Assembly (NCBI GenBank): GCA_934463165.1
Contig: CAKSJG010000011.1
Coordinates: 1 to 64,000, forward strand
Source of the DNA: an uncultured Clostridia bacterium
GTDB lineage: Bacteria > Bacillota > Clostridia > UMGS1810
Direction of reading: 5' to 3'
Length of the DNA stretch: 64,000 nucleotides
A program made the translations under genes and the position numbers. The notes beneath the pieces are model-generated. The model was not told the DNA's origin, searched no databases, and saw nothing but the letters and a program-made list of their open reading frames with translations. Below are positions 8,444-17,089 of this stretch, one piece after another; position 1 is the stretch's first letter; every line of letters begins with the position of its first letter.

Positions 8444-9037
8444 TTAATTGTCAAAAAATTCCCTTTCGGCATATGCACAAAGATAGTGATATATGGGAAG
8501 ATGAAGTTCCTGAATTTTAAAGGTCTCTGTCTCGGGAACTCTGACCGTAACGTCAGACAGCTCCGAAAGCCTGCTTTCATTCTCTCCGGTAAGCGACAAG
8601 GTTTTGATACCTATACACTTTGCCACCTCAACTGCATTTACAATATTCTTTGAATTCCCCGATGTTGATATGCCGATAACAAGATCATTTTCCTTTGCAT
8701 AGCCGTAAACAAGCTGGGCATACATCATATCCGATTCAACATCGTTTACAAATGCCGATAAAATTGCACATTGACTCGGAAGTGATATTGCAGGGAGTGC
8801 GCCTTGCATATTTTCTCTCAAATACTTAGGAATTCTCTCATCGGTCACCTTGCGTTTCTTTAAAAAGCCTTTCATCAGCTCTCCGACAATGTGTTCGCTG
8901 TCGGCGGCGCTTCCGCCGTTCCCGCACACAAGGATTTTACCTCCGTTTTTATATGCGCTGCAAATAAGCTCTGCCGCCTCTTCAATGCTTTTGCGGCACT
9001 GCGTAAGGCTCGGATATCTTTTTAATAATTTGTCCAT
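8444..9037 (-). CDS. gmhA: SIS-domain sedoheptulose-7-phosphate isomerase
   Basis: Interconverts sedoheptulose 7-phosphate and D-glycero-D-manno-heptose 7-phosphate. From the chosen ATG the protein has 197 residues, the family length. The SIS core shows CGNGGSAADSEH and GISTSGNSKN phosphate loops. All four residues matching the GmhA zinc and catalytic site are present with correct spacing: H49 and E53, then Q176 and H184. A GTG seven codons upstream (9058) is possible but has no Shine-Dalgarno; AAAGGG serves the ATG. It is the last gene of the tal-ROK-gmhA operon. DiaA-type SIS proteins are the alternative, but they lack this full zinc set. Confidence 0.82.
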   Translation of the reverse strand: MDKLLKRYPSLTQCRKSIEEAAELICSAYKNGGKILVCGNGGSAADSEHIVGELMKGFLKKRKVTDERIPKYLRENMQGALPAISLPSQCAILSAFVNDVESDMMYAQLVYGYAKENDLVIGISTSGNSKNIVNAVEVAKCIGIKTLSLTGENESRLSELSDVTVRVPETETFKIQELHLPIYHYLCAYAEREFFDN

Positions 9038-9063
9038 ATTTTCACTAATCCCTTTCACATCTG

Positions 9064-10002
9064 TTATTTATTCTTTTCCGCCGTATCCGCAGCGACGGCA
9101 AGAGCCGCCCAATCTCCTATCGAATCTCCGAGTTTTGCCGGCACAATTTCGCAGACATTCCTTGCATAAAACAAAGCTTCACGATCTATAACCCGCTGCA
9201 TTTTTTTACGCAGAAGCTCTCCGCTCCTCTCAAAAATACTGCCGATAACAATTTTTTCGGGATTCAAAATATCTATAAGTATCGAAAGCCCGGCACCGAG
9301 CTTTTCCGCACATATGTCATATACACGCAGTGCTTCCATATCTCCCGATTTTGCACAATCGGCAATTTTCTTTGCGGTTATTTTTTCAAGCTCGTCATAT
9401 CCTCCGCAAAACGAAACGCTCTTTCCGCATTGCAGTCTCTCCCTCGCAACCGTCTTTCCTATCTCGGCAATTCCGCCGCCCGAACAAAAACCTTCAAAGG
9501 ATCCGGATTTTCCGTATCCCACCGGGCCGTACGATTCCATTCTGATGTGCCCGATTTCACCTGCCATGTCATTCGTCCCCGAATAAAGCCTGCCGTCTAA
9601 AATCAACCCTGCGCCCATGCCTGTTCCGAACGTCAGAAAAATCATGTTTTCGCAGCCTTTTCCGGCTCCGTACTTCCATTCGGCAAGAGCGCATGCATTT
9701 GCGTCATTTTGAATTCCCACAGGCACCCCGAACTTTTCTTCAAGCATTTTTACAATTTCGATATTATCCCACCCTGGCAGGTTCGGAGGAGACATAATTA
9801 TTCCTTTTTTCGAATCAAGCGGTCCTCCGCAGCTTATACCTATCGACTCTCCCACTCCCAGCTTTTCCGCGGCTTTTGTAATATTTCCGAGCGTATCGTT
9901 CACATCGGTTGTATCAAAACGTATCTTTTCTTTAACACCGTTATCGTCACCGACGATTACCGCGCATTTTGTTCCGCCTATATCTATTCCCACATATTTC
10001 AT
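9064..10002 (-). CDS. ROK-family sugar kinase
   Basis: ATP-dependent sugar kinase fold, 312 residues. DIGGTK (7-12) is the ATP phosphate loop; ND at 99-100 supplies the catalytic aspartate D100; GTGMGAGLILDG (126-137) and the EIGH motif with H152 follow. The usual ROK zinc motif CxCGxxGCxE is changed to VGYGKSGSFE (161-170), so all three zinc cysteines are absent. The ATG giving MKYVGIDIGG has AAGGTGG upstream. It lies 10 bases after tal and before gmhA. The substrate is unresolved: glucose is common for the family, but the neighbours point to a pentose/heptose phosphate context. No N-terminal HTH, so it is a kinase and not a ROK repressor. Confidence 0.87.
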   Translation of the reverse strand: MKYVGIDIGGTKCAVIVGDDNGVKEKIRFDTTDVNDTLGNITKAAEKLGVGESIGISCGGPLDSKKGIIMSPPNLPGWDNIEIVKMLEEKFGVPVGIQNDANACALAEWKYGAGKGCENMIFLTFGTGMGAGLILDGRLYSGTNDMAGEIGHIRMESYGPVGYGKSGSFEGFCSGGGIAEIGKTVARERLQCGKSVSFCGGYDELEKITAKKIADCAKSGDMEALRVYDICAEKLGAGLSILIDILNPEKIVIGSIFERSGELLRKKMQRVIDREALFYARNVCEIVPAKLGDSIGDWAALAVAADTAEKNK

Positions 10003-10012
10003 ATTGACCACC

Positions 10013-10660
10013 TTATTTATTCGGTACACTTTCCCAATCTTTCAAAAAACGTTCTATTCCGGCGTCGGTAAGCGGATGACAAATCATCTGACAAATTACC
10101 TTATACGGAATTGTTGCAATGTGAGCGCCGGCAAGAGCCGCGTCAACAACATCCTCCGGGCTCCTTATGCTTGCAGCTATTATTTCTGTTTTTATATCAT
10201 GCATTCCAAAAATTTCGGCAATGGATTCTATCAGACTGTTTCCGTTTGACGAAATGTCATTAAGTCTGCCGACAAACGGGCTGACATATGCCGCACCGGC
10301 ACGCGCTGCCAAAAGAGCCTGTGCAGGACTGAATATCAGCGTAACATTGGTTTTTATTCCCAAATCCGAAAGCCTCTTTACTGCCTTTAGTCCCTCTGCC
10401 GTCATGGGAATTTTTATTACTATATTTTTATGTATCTTTGAAAGCTCCATAGACTCCGAAACCATATTTTCGGCGTCAAGACTTATAACCTCTGCCGAAA
10501 TGGGGCCGTCAACAACGGATGTTATTTCGGCAACAATGTCTTTAAAAACCTTTCCTTCTTTTGCAATAAGAGACGGATTCGTTGTAACGCCGCATATCAC
10601 GCCCAACTCATTTGCGGCTTTTATTTCATCTACATTCGCCGTATCGATAAACATTTTCAT
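10013..10660 (-). CDS. tal: Transaldolase (small MipB/TalC type, fructose-6-phosphate aldolase-like)
   Basis: Class I aldolase, 215 residues, typical for the short transaldolase/FSA subfamily. The Schiff-base lysine is K83 in NIVIKIPMT; FIDTAN at 4-9 and GVTTNPSLIAK at 24-34 are the other signatures. Firmicute members (B. subtilis YwjH type) are usually true transaldolases exchanging dihydroxyacetone units between sedoheptulose 7-phosphate and fructose 6-phosphate; FSA activity is the alternative. AAAGGAG serves the ATG at 10660. First gene of the operon, with a strong promoter at 10720-10748. Confidence 0.93.
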   Translation of the reverse strand: MKMFIDTANVDEIKAANELGVICGVTTNPSLIAKEGKVFKDIVAEITSVVDGPISAEVISLDAENMVSESMELSKIHKNIVIKIPMTAEGLKAVKRLSDLGIKTNVTLIFSPAQALLAARAGAAYVSPFVGRLNDISSNGNSLIESIAEIFGMHDIKTEIIAASIRSPEDVVDAALAGAHIATIPYKVICQMICHPLTDAGIERFLKDWESVPNK

Positions 10661-10719
10661 AATGCATAGCTCCTTTACTGACACTGAATTTTTAGCCCGA
10701 GCTGTTTTTGCTCATTTTT

Positions 10720-10748
10720 ATTATACTTAATCCGATATACGTTTTGAA
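10720..10748 (-). promoter_or_regulatory. Sigma-A promoter of the tal-ROK-gmhA operon
   Basis: Minus strand TTCAAA (10743-10748), 17 bases, perfect TATAAT (10720-10725), about 60 bases before the tal ATG. Confidence 0.75.
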
Positions 10749-10794
10749 TAGAATAATATGACAAAATAAAATAAAATTTTGCACTATTGTGCCA

Positions 10795-10823
10795 TTTACA
10801 TTTGTTTTGCTTTGTATTATACT
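10795..10823 (+). promoter_or_regulatory. Sigma-A promoter of the AraC regulator gene
   Basis: TTTACA (10795-10800), 17 bases, TATACT (10818-10823), divergent from the tal promoter 47 bases away. Confidence 0.7.
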
Positions 10824-10879
10824 GTTATATGACAAATACAATTGAATGCAGGCATTCAAAACATATGAGGAAAATTGCC

Positions 10880-11701
10880 ATGAATCTAAAAAAAATACGG
10901 TTTATATCCGAAAAGCTCGGTACAATTCTTATGAAACCTTTTGAATTTAACGGTCTGAATGTCACCGTGAACTATGCTGCACGCGCAAAACACGCAAAAA
11001 ATTGGTTAATAGCTCCGCATTATCATCCGTGGTTTGAATTCAATTATGTTTCCAAGGGGTCATTATACACAACAATTAACGAAAAAGAATTTCTTATAAA
11101 TGCCGGTGATTCATATATAATTCCCCCCGGAATAACACATTCTCACAGGCACAATGACACGGGTGATGACGGACTTTGCATCAGGTTCAGTCTCGGCGCA
11201 GACGAAGATAACCCGATTTTAAATACTCTTCTCACTGCGCATGCAAAGCCTTTTATATCGGATATTGACAAAATAAATATGCAGGGCGGCATCTACGGTA
11301 CAGAAACCGGATTCCTGTCGTGGCTTATGCATCTTTATGAAATAAACTCCCGTGATATTACACCTGCCGCCCCCGTTCAGAACACATTCGCTGCGCAGGT
11401 AACGCTTTATCTCAAAGAATACTTCCGAGATAAAGTAAAATCGGAAGACATTGCAAATGCCATGAACACGAGCTACAGAACCCTTGCGCGGAAATTTGCC
11501 GCGGAAACCGGCACAACCGTTTCGGACACGCTTTTGAAAATACGGCTCGACAATGCAAAGAAGCTTTTGATTTCAACCGATTTGCCGATATATAAAATTG
11601 CCGTTGAATCGGGATTTGAAAATGAATTTTATTTCTCGAGAATTTTTAAGAGAAAAGGAAATATTACCCCTTCCGGCTACAGGAGTAAAAATAAGATTTG
11701 A
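10880..11701 (+). CDS. AraC-family transcriptional regulator with cupin sensor
   Basis: A 273-residue regulator. The N-terminal half is a cupin-like sugar-sensing domain (HYHPWFEFNYVSKG, then GDSYIIPPGITHSHRH). The last about 100 residues hold two AraC helix-turn-helix motifs, the second with IAVESGFENEFYFSRIFKRK..TPSGYR. The start is placed at the ATG at 10880, which has GAGGAAAA upstream; in-frame ATGs further up lack one. Divergent from the transaldolase operon, it is a candidate activator of that operon; the ligand is unknown. Confidence 0.9.
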   Translation: MNLKKIRFISEKLGTILMKPFEFNGLNVTVNYAARAKHAKNWLIAPHYHPWFEFNYVSKGSLYTTINEKEFLINAGDSYIIPPGITHSHRHNDTGDDGLCIRFSLGADEDNPILNTLLTAHAKPFISDIDKINMQGGIYGTETGFLSWLMHLYEINSRDITPAAPVQNTFAAQVTLYLKEYFRDKVKSEDIANAMNTSYRTLARKFAAETGTTVSDTLLKIRLDNAKKLLISTDLPIYKIAVESGFENEFYFSRIFKRKGNITPSGYRSKNKI

Positions 11702-11848
11702 AATTATAAGCAAATGCAAAAATGAATTTTTGATTAAAAATTCGACATTATTCGATTATTTTTGTAACACAAACGGTCATTTGTAAATATAATATTGTCG
11801 GGGACATTTTCATTACGCGATCCCCAAATATTACTGGGAGGAATACAA

Positions 11849-12697
11849 ATGGCAACCTATACCAATCAAGCAACATTAACCTACGGCGGCAATATCACAA
11901 ACTCTAATACCGTTGTCAGCGAAGTTACGGAGGTTTTAAGCGCCACCAAAACAGCAGTTACAAAAACGTACAGAGCAAACGGTATAATAACGTATGCCAT
12001 AAGCATCGTTAACAGCGGTTCGACAGCGTTTACAAACCTCACGCTTACGGATAACCTCGGAGAGTATACTTCGGGTGAAAATTCTCTCACTCCGCTTGAC
12101 CTTGTTGAAGACTCCGTTTTGTATTATGTAAACGGTGTTAAACAAGCAACGCCCACCGTTACCGCAGGGCCTCCGCTTGTTATAAGCGGTATATCCGTTC
12201 CTGCAAACGGAAATGCACTCATAGTATACGAAGCTAAAGCAAACAATTCTGCACCGCTTGATTCTGCAGGAACAATAACAAACAGTGCGGTTATAAACGG
12301 GGATGGGCTTTTAAATGCAATTACCGTTACTGATACCGTTTCGTCAGTCAGTGAAGCCGCCCTCACGATAAGCAAAGCAGTATGCCCCGCAACCGTTACG
12401 GAAAACGGTCAGATGACATTTACCTTTGTTATTCAGAATACAGGTAACACGGCAGCAGAAACGGGAATTGTATTAACCGATACTTTAAGCCCGATATTAA
12501 AATCAATATCCGTAACATATAACGGAGATACCTGGACAGAAGGCACAAACTACAGCTATAATGTGGAAACAGGTCTGTTTGAATCTCTTGCAAATCAAAT
12601 CAACGTTCCTGCAGCTACATTTACTCAAAATGAAACTACAGGCACATGGACCGTCACACCCGGAATTACAACAATTAAAATCACCGGAACTGTCTGA
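11849..12697 (+). CDS. DUF11-repeat protein without signal peptide
   Basis: A 282-residue, beta-rich, Thr/Asn/Val-rich protein with two DUF11-type repeats: TYAISIVNSGSTAFTNLTLTDNLG near residue 50, and MTFTFVIQNTGNTAAETGIVLTDTL near residue 190. DUF11 proteins are normally exported, but this one begins MATYTNQATLTY and has no signal peptide, sortase motif or transmembrane helix. Similar signal-less proteins occur across Clostridia. A spore-surface or otherwise mother-cell-assembled protein would fit (inference). GGGAGGA precedes the ATG at 11849. Monocistronic, closed by a strong terminator. Confidence 0.8.
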   Translation: MATYTNQATLTYGGNITNSNTVVSEVTEVLSATKTAVTKTYRANGIITYAISIVNSGSTAFTNLTLTDNLGEYTSGENSLTPLDLVEDSVLYYVNGVKQATPTVTAGPPLVISGISVPANGNALIVYEAKANNSAPLDSAGTITNSAVINGDGLLNAITVTDTVSSVSEAALTISKAVCPATVTENGQMTFTFVIQNTGNTAAETGIVLTDTLSPILKSISVTYNGDTWTEGTNYSYNVETGLFESLANQINVPAATFTQNETTGTWTVTPGITTIKITGTV

Positions 12698-12700
12698 TCA

Positions 12701-12739
12701 AAAAAAACTGTGCAGCCGACTCGGCTGCACAGTTTTTTT
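12701..12739. terminator. Bidirectional terminator between the DUF11 gene and parC
   Basis: Perfect inverted repeat ACTGTGCAGCCGA / TCGGCTGCACAGT, with an A run before and a T run after. It serves both converging genes. Confidence 0.92.
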
Positions 12740-12745
12740 ACATAT

Positions 12746-14917
12746 TTAAAACAAGCTTATCTGATTATCTTCGCTGTCTTCATCTTTCAGATAATATCCC
12801 GTTGCGGGAATATTTTTAGCACGGTAATAATCGGGGTTTGTAAACTGCACATCCTTTAAAAACTCAACTCTTGCAATGGTGCTTTTCTTTTTCATATTCA
12901 TAAGAGCAACGCCCATCGTATCTCTTGTTGTTTTTGTCTGCATAAGAGATGTGTTGAAAATCACGATTTTATCAAGCGAGCTGTAAATAACCACATCTTC
13001 ATCTTCGGGCAAAAATTTAACATCTACAAGCTTGGACTTTGAATAATATGCATTTATAAGCTTTTTGCGGTTGGTTTTAGTCTCATAGCATTTCATTGAT
13101 ACCCTCGCGCCCTTGCCGTTTTCATAAACATAAAGTAAATCGCCGCTGTAATCCGTTGTCGGGATTATATACACAATTTTTTCGCCCGGCTCCATATCTA
13201 TAATGTTGGGAATAAAATGACCGAGTTCGCTTGCCTTGCAATCCGTTATTTCATACATTTTTATCTTGTATGCATTAAATTGATCGCTTATAAGCACAAG
13301 ATCAGACTTATTGGTTGCATCCCATTCGCAAACAATGTAATCGTCTTCCTTAAGCTTCTGCGCTCCGCTTGATCTCAGCGATACATGACTGATTTTTTTG
13401 AGGTAACTCTCTTTGGTAAGAAATACCTTAAGGTTATAGTCTTCAATGATGCTGTCTTCGCTGAATTCTATAATTTCATCATCATATACTATTTCTGTTT
13501 TACGGTCTATACCGTATTTTTTATCAATCTCTTTAAGTTCACCGATAATGAGCTTTTTAATTTCTTTTTCATCATTAACTATCTTATCGAGACGGTCAAG
13601 CTCGGCATTTAAATCGTCAACATCATTAATTCTCTTAAGAATGTACTCCTTGTTTAAGTTTCTGAGCTTTATATCCGCAATAAAGTCGGCCTGAATTTCG
13701 TCTATGTCAAAGCCTGCCATAAGATTAGGTATAACGTCATCATCCTTTTCGGTGTCTCTTATGATTTTTATTGCCTTGTCAATATCAAGAAGAATCTTTT
13801 TGAGACCCTCCATAAGATGCAGCTTATGTGTAAGCTTATTTATATCATACTTTATTTTTCTTGTCACACATTCCATTCTGAAGCTTGTCCAGCATTCAAG
13901 AATCTCGGCAATACCCATTACTTTAGGCGTTGTACCCACAAGAATGTTGAAATTACAGCTGAAGCTGTCTTCAAGCGGCGTTATTTTAAACAACTTGCTC
14001 ATTAATTTGGAAACATCCGTACTTTTTTTGATATCAAGAGTTATCTTAAGACCGCCCTTATCGGTTTCATCTCTGATATCAGTTATCTCCTTGATTTTCC
14101 CCGCCTTTATGAGCTCTATTATCTTATCGATTATAGCTTCGGATGTGGTGGTATACGGTATTTCATATATTTCTATAACGCTGTTTTTCTTGTCATGACG
14201 GTATTTGCTTCTGAGCTTTATGCTGCCGCGCCCGGTTTCATATATTTTATCAAGCGCTTCTTTGTCATAGATGAGCTGTGCTCCCGTTGAAAAATCCGGT
14301 GCTAACAATGTTTTGGAAATATCGCATTTTTTGTTTTTCAGGTAAGCAATGGTCGTTTGGCATACTTCCTTTAAATTAAAGCTGCATATATTGTTTGCCA
14401 TTCCGACGGCTATTCCCTGATTCGGATTAACCAAAATGTTTGGAAAAGTAACCGGAAGAAGCGTCGGTTCTTTCAGTGTTCCGTCATAGTTATCGGTAAA
14501 GTCAACCGTGTTTTTGTCTATGTCTTTAAAAATTTCATTGCATATTTCATCAAGCTTAACTTCTGTGTATCTCGAAGCGGCATATGCCATATCTCTCGAA
14601 TAATGCTTTGCAAAGTTTCCCTTTGAATCCACAAACGGATGCAGCAATGATTCGTTTCCGCGCGTCAGTCTGACCATAGTTTCATATATCGCACCGTCAC
14701 CGTGAGGATTAAGCTTCATTGTCTGACCGACAACATTTGCCGACTTTGTTTTCGCGCCCTTTATGAGATTCATTTTATACATTGTATACAGCAATTTTCT
14801 GTGTGACGGCTTAAATCCGTCTATTTCGGGCAGAGCTCTCGAAATTATTACGCTCATTGCATACGGCATATAATTTTCTCTTAAAGTATCGGTTATAAGC
14901 ATATCTGTATCATACAT
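12746..14917 (-). CDS. parC: Type IIA DNA topoisomerase subunit A (ParC/GyrA-like)
   Basis: DNA breakage-reunion subunit, 723 residues, working with the ParE-like partner encoded just upstream. The active-site tyrosine is Y117 in AASRYTEV, next to R116. The winged-helix and tower regions follow, then a C-terminal beta-pinwheel region without the GyrA-box QRRGGKG, which argues for a topoisomerase IV-type or divergent paralogue over gyrase. At the quinolone-determining positions the sequence is NPHGDGAIYET: glycine (G75) where E. coli GyrA has Ser83, and E79 where it has Asp87. The stop lies beside the shared terminator; 16 bases separate it from parE. Confidence 0.88.
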   Translation of the reverse strand: MYDTDMLITDTLRENYMPYAMSVIISRALPEIDGFKPSHRKLLYTMYKMNLIKGAKTKSANVVGQTMKLNPHGDGAIYETMVRLTRGNESLLHPFVDSKGNFAKHYSRDMAYAASRYTEVKLDEICNEIFKDIDKNTVDFTDNYDGTLKEPTLLPVTFPNILVNPNQGIAVGMANNICSFNLKEVCQTTIAYLKNKKCDISKTLLAPDFSTGAQLIYDKEALDKIYETGRGSIKLRSKYRHDKKNSVIEIYEIPYTTTSEAIIDKIIELIKAGKIKEITDIRDETDKGGLKITLDIKKSTDVSKLMSKLFKITPLEDSFSCNFNILVGTTPKVMGIAEILECWTSFRMECVTRKIKYDINKLTHKLHLMEGLKKILLDIDKAIKIIRDTEKDDDVIPNLMAGFDIDEIQADFIADIKLRNLNKEYILKRINDVDDLNAELDRLDKIVNDEKEIKKLIIGELKEIDKKYGIDRKTEIVYDDEIIEFSEDSIIEDYNLKVFLTKESYLKKISHVSLRSSGAQKLKEDDYIVCEWDATNKSDLVLISDQFNAYKIKMYEITDCKASELGHFIPNIIDMEPGEKIVYIIPTTDYSGDLLYVYENGKGARVSMKCYETKTNRKKLINAYYSKSKLVDVKFLPEDEDVVIYSSLDKIVIFNTSLMQTKTTRDTMGVALMNMKKKSTIARVEFLKDVQFTNPDYYRAKNIPATGYYLKDEDSEDNQISLF

Positions 14918-14933
14918 TTCAGTTTCACCTCCG

Positions 14934-16919
14934 TCAGCTCAAATCAAGCATATCCAAATACAAATGACCGTTTACGGCAATGTATTCTTTTCTGCCGTTT
15001 AAATTATCTCCCAAAAGAAGATCAAACATTTCCGAAGTCTGTTCAACATCCGCTGCGCTGACCTTTATAAGCCTGCGCGTTTCGGGGTTCATGGTTGTCT
15101 GCCACATCATTTCGGGCTCATTTTCACCAAGACCTTTTGAACGCTGAACCGTATATTTGTTTTTGCCGAGTTTTTTTATGATATCCGCTTTTTCTTTTTC
15201 GGTATACGCAAAATACGTTTCGTTCTTGGCGTTTATTTCAAACAAAGGAGACTCCGCAATATATACTTTTCCTCTTTCAATAAGAGTGGGAGTCAGCCTG
15301 TATATCATTGCAAGCAAAAGCGTCCTTATCTGAAATCCGTCAACGTCGGCATCGGTACAGATAATAATTTTATCCCATCTGAGGTTGTCTATATCAAACA
15401 TAGACAGGTTTTTGTTGTGTTTGGAGCTTATTTCAACTCCGCATCCGAGCACCCTCATAAGGTCGACGATAATATCGCTTTTGAATATCTTGTCGTATTC
15501 TGCCTTAAGACAATTGAGAATTTTTCCGCGGATAGGCATTATTGCCTGAAATTCCGCATCACGTCCCTGTTTGCACGAACCGAGAGCCGAATCACCCTCA
15601 ACGATATATACCTCACGTTTTGAAACATCCTTTGTTCGGCAGTCAACGAATTTTTGCACTCTGTTGTTGATATCGATGCTTCCGCTGAGTTTTTTTGCAA
15701 TATTGATACGTGCTTTTTCGGCATGCTCACGGCTTCGCTTGTTAACAAGAACTTGAGCGGCAATTTTATCTGCCTCAACCTTATTTTCAATAAAATATAT
15801 TTCAAGCTCGTGCTTTAAAAAGTCGGTCATTGCCTCTTGAATAAATTTATTGTTAATTGCTTTTTTTGTCTGATTTTCGTAGCTTGTCATTGTTGAAAGC
15901 GAATTGGAGACAAGAACCAAACAGTCTTTAACATCGTTAAAATTAATCTTTGATTCATTTTTTGTATATTTCCCGATTTGCTTAAGATACTTGTCTATGG
16001 CATATACAAATGCGTTTGATACAGCCTTATCAGGCGAACCGCCGTGTTCAAGAAAGCTTGAATTGTGATAGTATTCAATGCGGCTTACCTTGTTTGAAAA
16101 ACAAAATGCGACCGAAAGCTTAACCTTGTAGTCGGGTTTATCCGCACGGTCTCTGCCGACCCGTTCACATTCGATGTATTTAACATCCGTGAGCGCCCCT
16201 TCCGCGCTAAGCTCTTTAACATAGTCGACAATGCCGTTGTCATATTTGAAATCTTCCGTCTCAAACTCATTTTTTGTAATTTCGTTTTTGAATCTTAAAA
16301 GAAGTCCCTTATTTACTATCGCCTGTTTTTTCAAAACATCGTGGTAGTAGTCGGCACTTATGTCAATATCGGTAAATACATCAAGATCCGGCTTCCACCT
16401 GATCTTTGTCATTGTATGTCTGTGTCTGAAAGGCTCTTTTAAGAGTCCGCCTATATTCTGCCCCTTTTCAAAGTGCAGTTGATATTTAAATCCGTCACGG
16501 CAAACCGTAACATCCATATATTCCGAAGAATACTGTGTTGCACATGCGCCGAGTCCGTTTAATCCGAGGCTGTATTCATAGTTTGACTGCGAGTTATTGT
16601 CATATTTTCCGCCTGCATAAAGCTCACAAAAAACAAGTTCCCAGTTGTAGCGGTCTTCCACGGGGTTATAATCAACCGGGACACCTCTGCCGTAGTCGGT
16701 GACTTCTATTGATTTGTCAAGATATCTTGTTACTTCTATTAAATTACCGTGCCCTTCGCGCGCTTCGTCTATTGAATTTGAAAGTATCTCAAACATTGCA
16801 TGGCAGCAGCCCTCTATTCCGTCCGAGCCGAATATAACCGCAGGACGCAGTCTTACCCTGTCGGCACCCTTAAGCTGTGTTATACTTTCGTTGGTATAAT
16901 CTTTTTTCTTGCCTGCCAT
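14934..16919 (-). CDS. parE: Type IIA DNA topoisomerase subunit B (ParE/GyrB-like)
   Basis: ATPase subunit of the topoisomerase. The 661-residue protein has the GHKL ATP site (EILSNSIDEAREG, then DYGRGVPVD and LGLNGLGA), the transducer domain, and a TOPRIM domain with VEGDSALG, CTDADVDG and GLGENEPEMM. The start chosen is the ATG giving MAGKKKDYTN, with GGGGTGG nine bases upstream; a TTG six codons earlier lacks a site. Promoter at 16959-16987. The main gyrase pair is not in this window, so this should be the second type IIA enzyme. Confidence 0.92.
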   Translation of the reverse strand: MAGKKKDYTNESITQLKGADRVRLRPAVIFGSDGIEGCCHAMFEILSNSIDEAREGHGNLIEVTRYLDKSIEVTDYGRGVPVDYNPVEDRYNWELVFCELYAGGKYDNNSQSNYEYSLGLNGLGACATQYSSEYMDVTVCRDGFKYQLHFEKGQNIGGLLKEPFRHRHTMTKIRWKPDLDVFTDIDISADYYHDVLKKQAIVNKGLLLRFKNEITKNEFETEDFKYDNGIVDYVKELSAEGALTDVKYIECERVGRDRADKPDYKVKLSVAFCFSNKVSRIEYYHNSSFLEHGGSPDKAVSNAFVYAIDKYLKQIGKYTKNESKINFNDVKDCLVLVSNSLSTMTSYENQTKKAINNKFIQEAMTDFLKHELEIYFIENKVEADKIAAQVLVNKRSREHAEKARINIAKKLSGSIDINNRVQKFVDCRTKDVSKREVYIVEGDSALGSCKQGRDAEFQAIMPIRGKILNCLKAEYDKIFKSDIIVDLMRVLGCGVEISSKHNKNLSMFDIDNLRWDKIIICTDADVDGFQIRTLLLAMIYRLTPTLIERGKVYIAESPLFEINAKNETYFAYTEKEKADIIKKLGKNKYTVQRSKGLGENEPEMMWQTTMNPETRRLIKVSAADVEQTSEMFDLLLGDNLNGRKEYIAVNGHLYLDMLDLS

Positions 16920-16958
16920 TTTTCTAAACCACCCCAATATATAGTATCAAATATATAT

Positions 16959-16987
16959 AGATTACACTATTTATGGAATTTTGTCAA
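16959..16987 (-). promoter_or_regulatory. Promoter of the parE-parC operon
   Basis: Minus strand TTGACA (16982-16987), 17 bases, TAATCT (16959-16964). Confidence 0.72.
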
Positions 16988-17027
16988 GTTTTTACATCTA
17001 TTTTTTACATTTGCGCAAAAAATAATC

Positions 17028-17056
17028 TTGTAAATATTTTGAAAAAGGTATATAAT
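17028..17056 (+). promoter_or_regulatory. Promoter of the radical SAM gene
   Basis: TTGTAA (17028-17033), 17 bases, perfect TATAAT (17051-17056), 34 bases before the ATG. Confidence 0.75.
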
Positions 17057-17089
17057 GTAATAAAAATCAAGCAGGTTGTGAAGTGTTAT

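Noticed and set aside
13704..14198. A 164-codon frame antisense to parC, rich in Ser, Ile and Leu
   Set aside because: It is a mirror of the parC coding frame with no ribosome-binding site or family match. Similar antisense frames over the V-ATPase, topoisomerase and ribosomal genes were dropped for the same reason.
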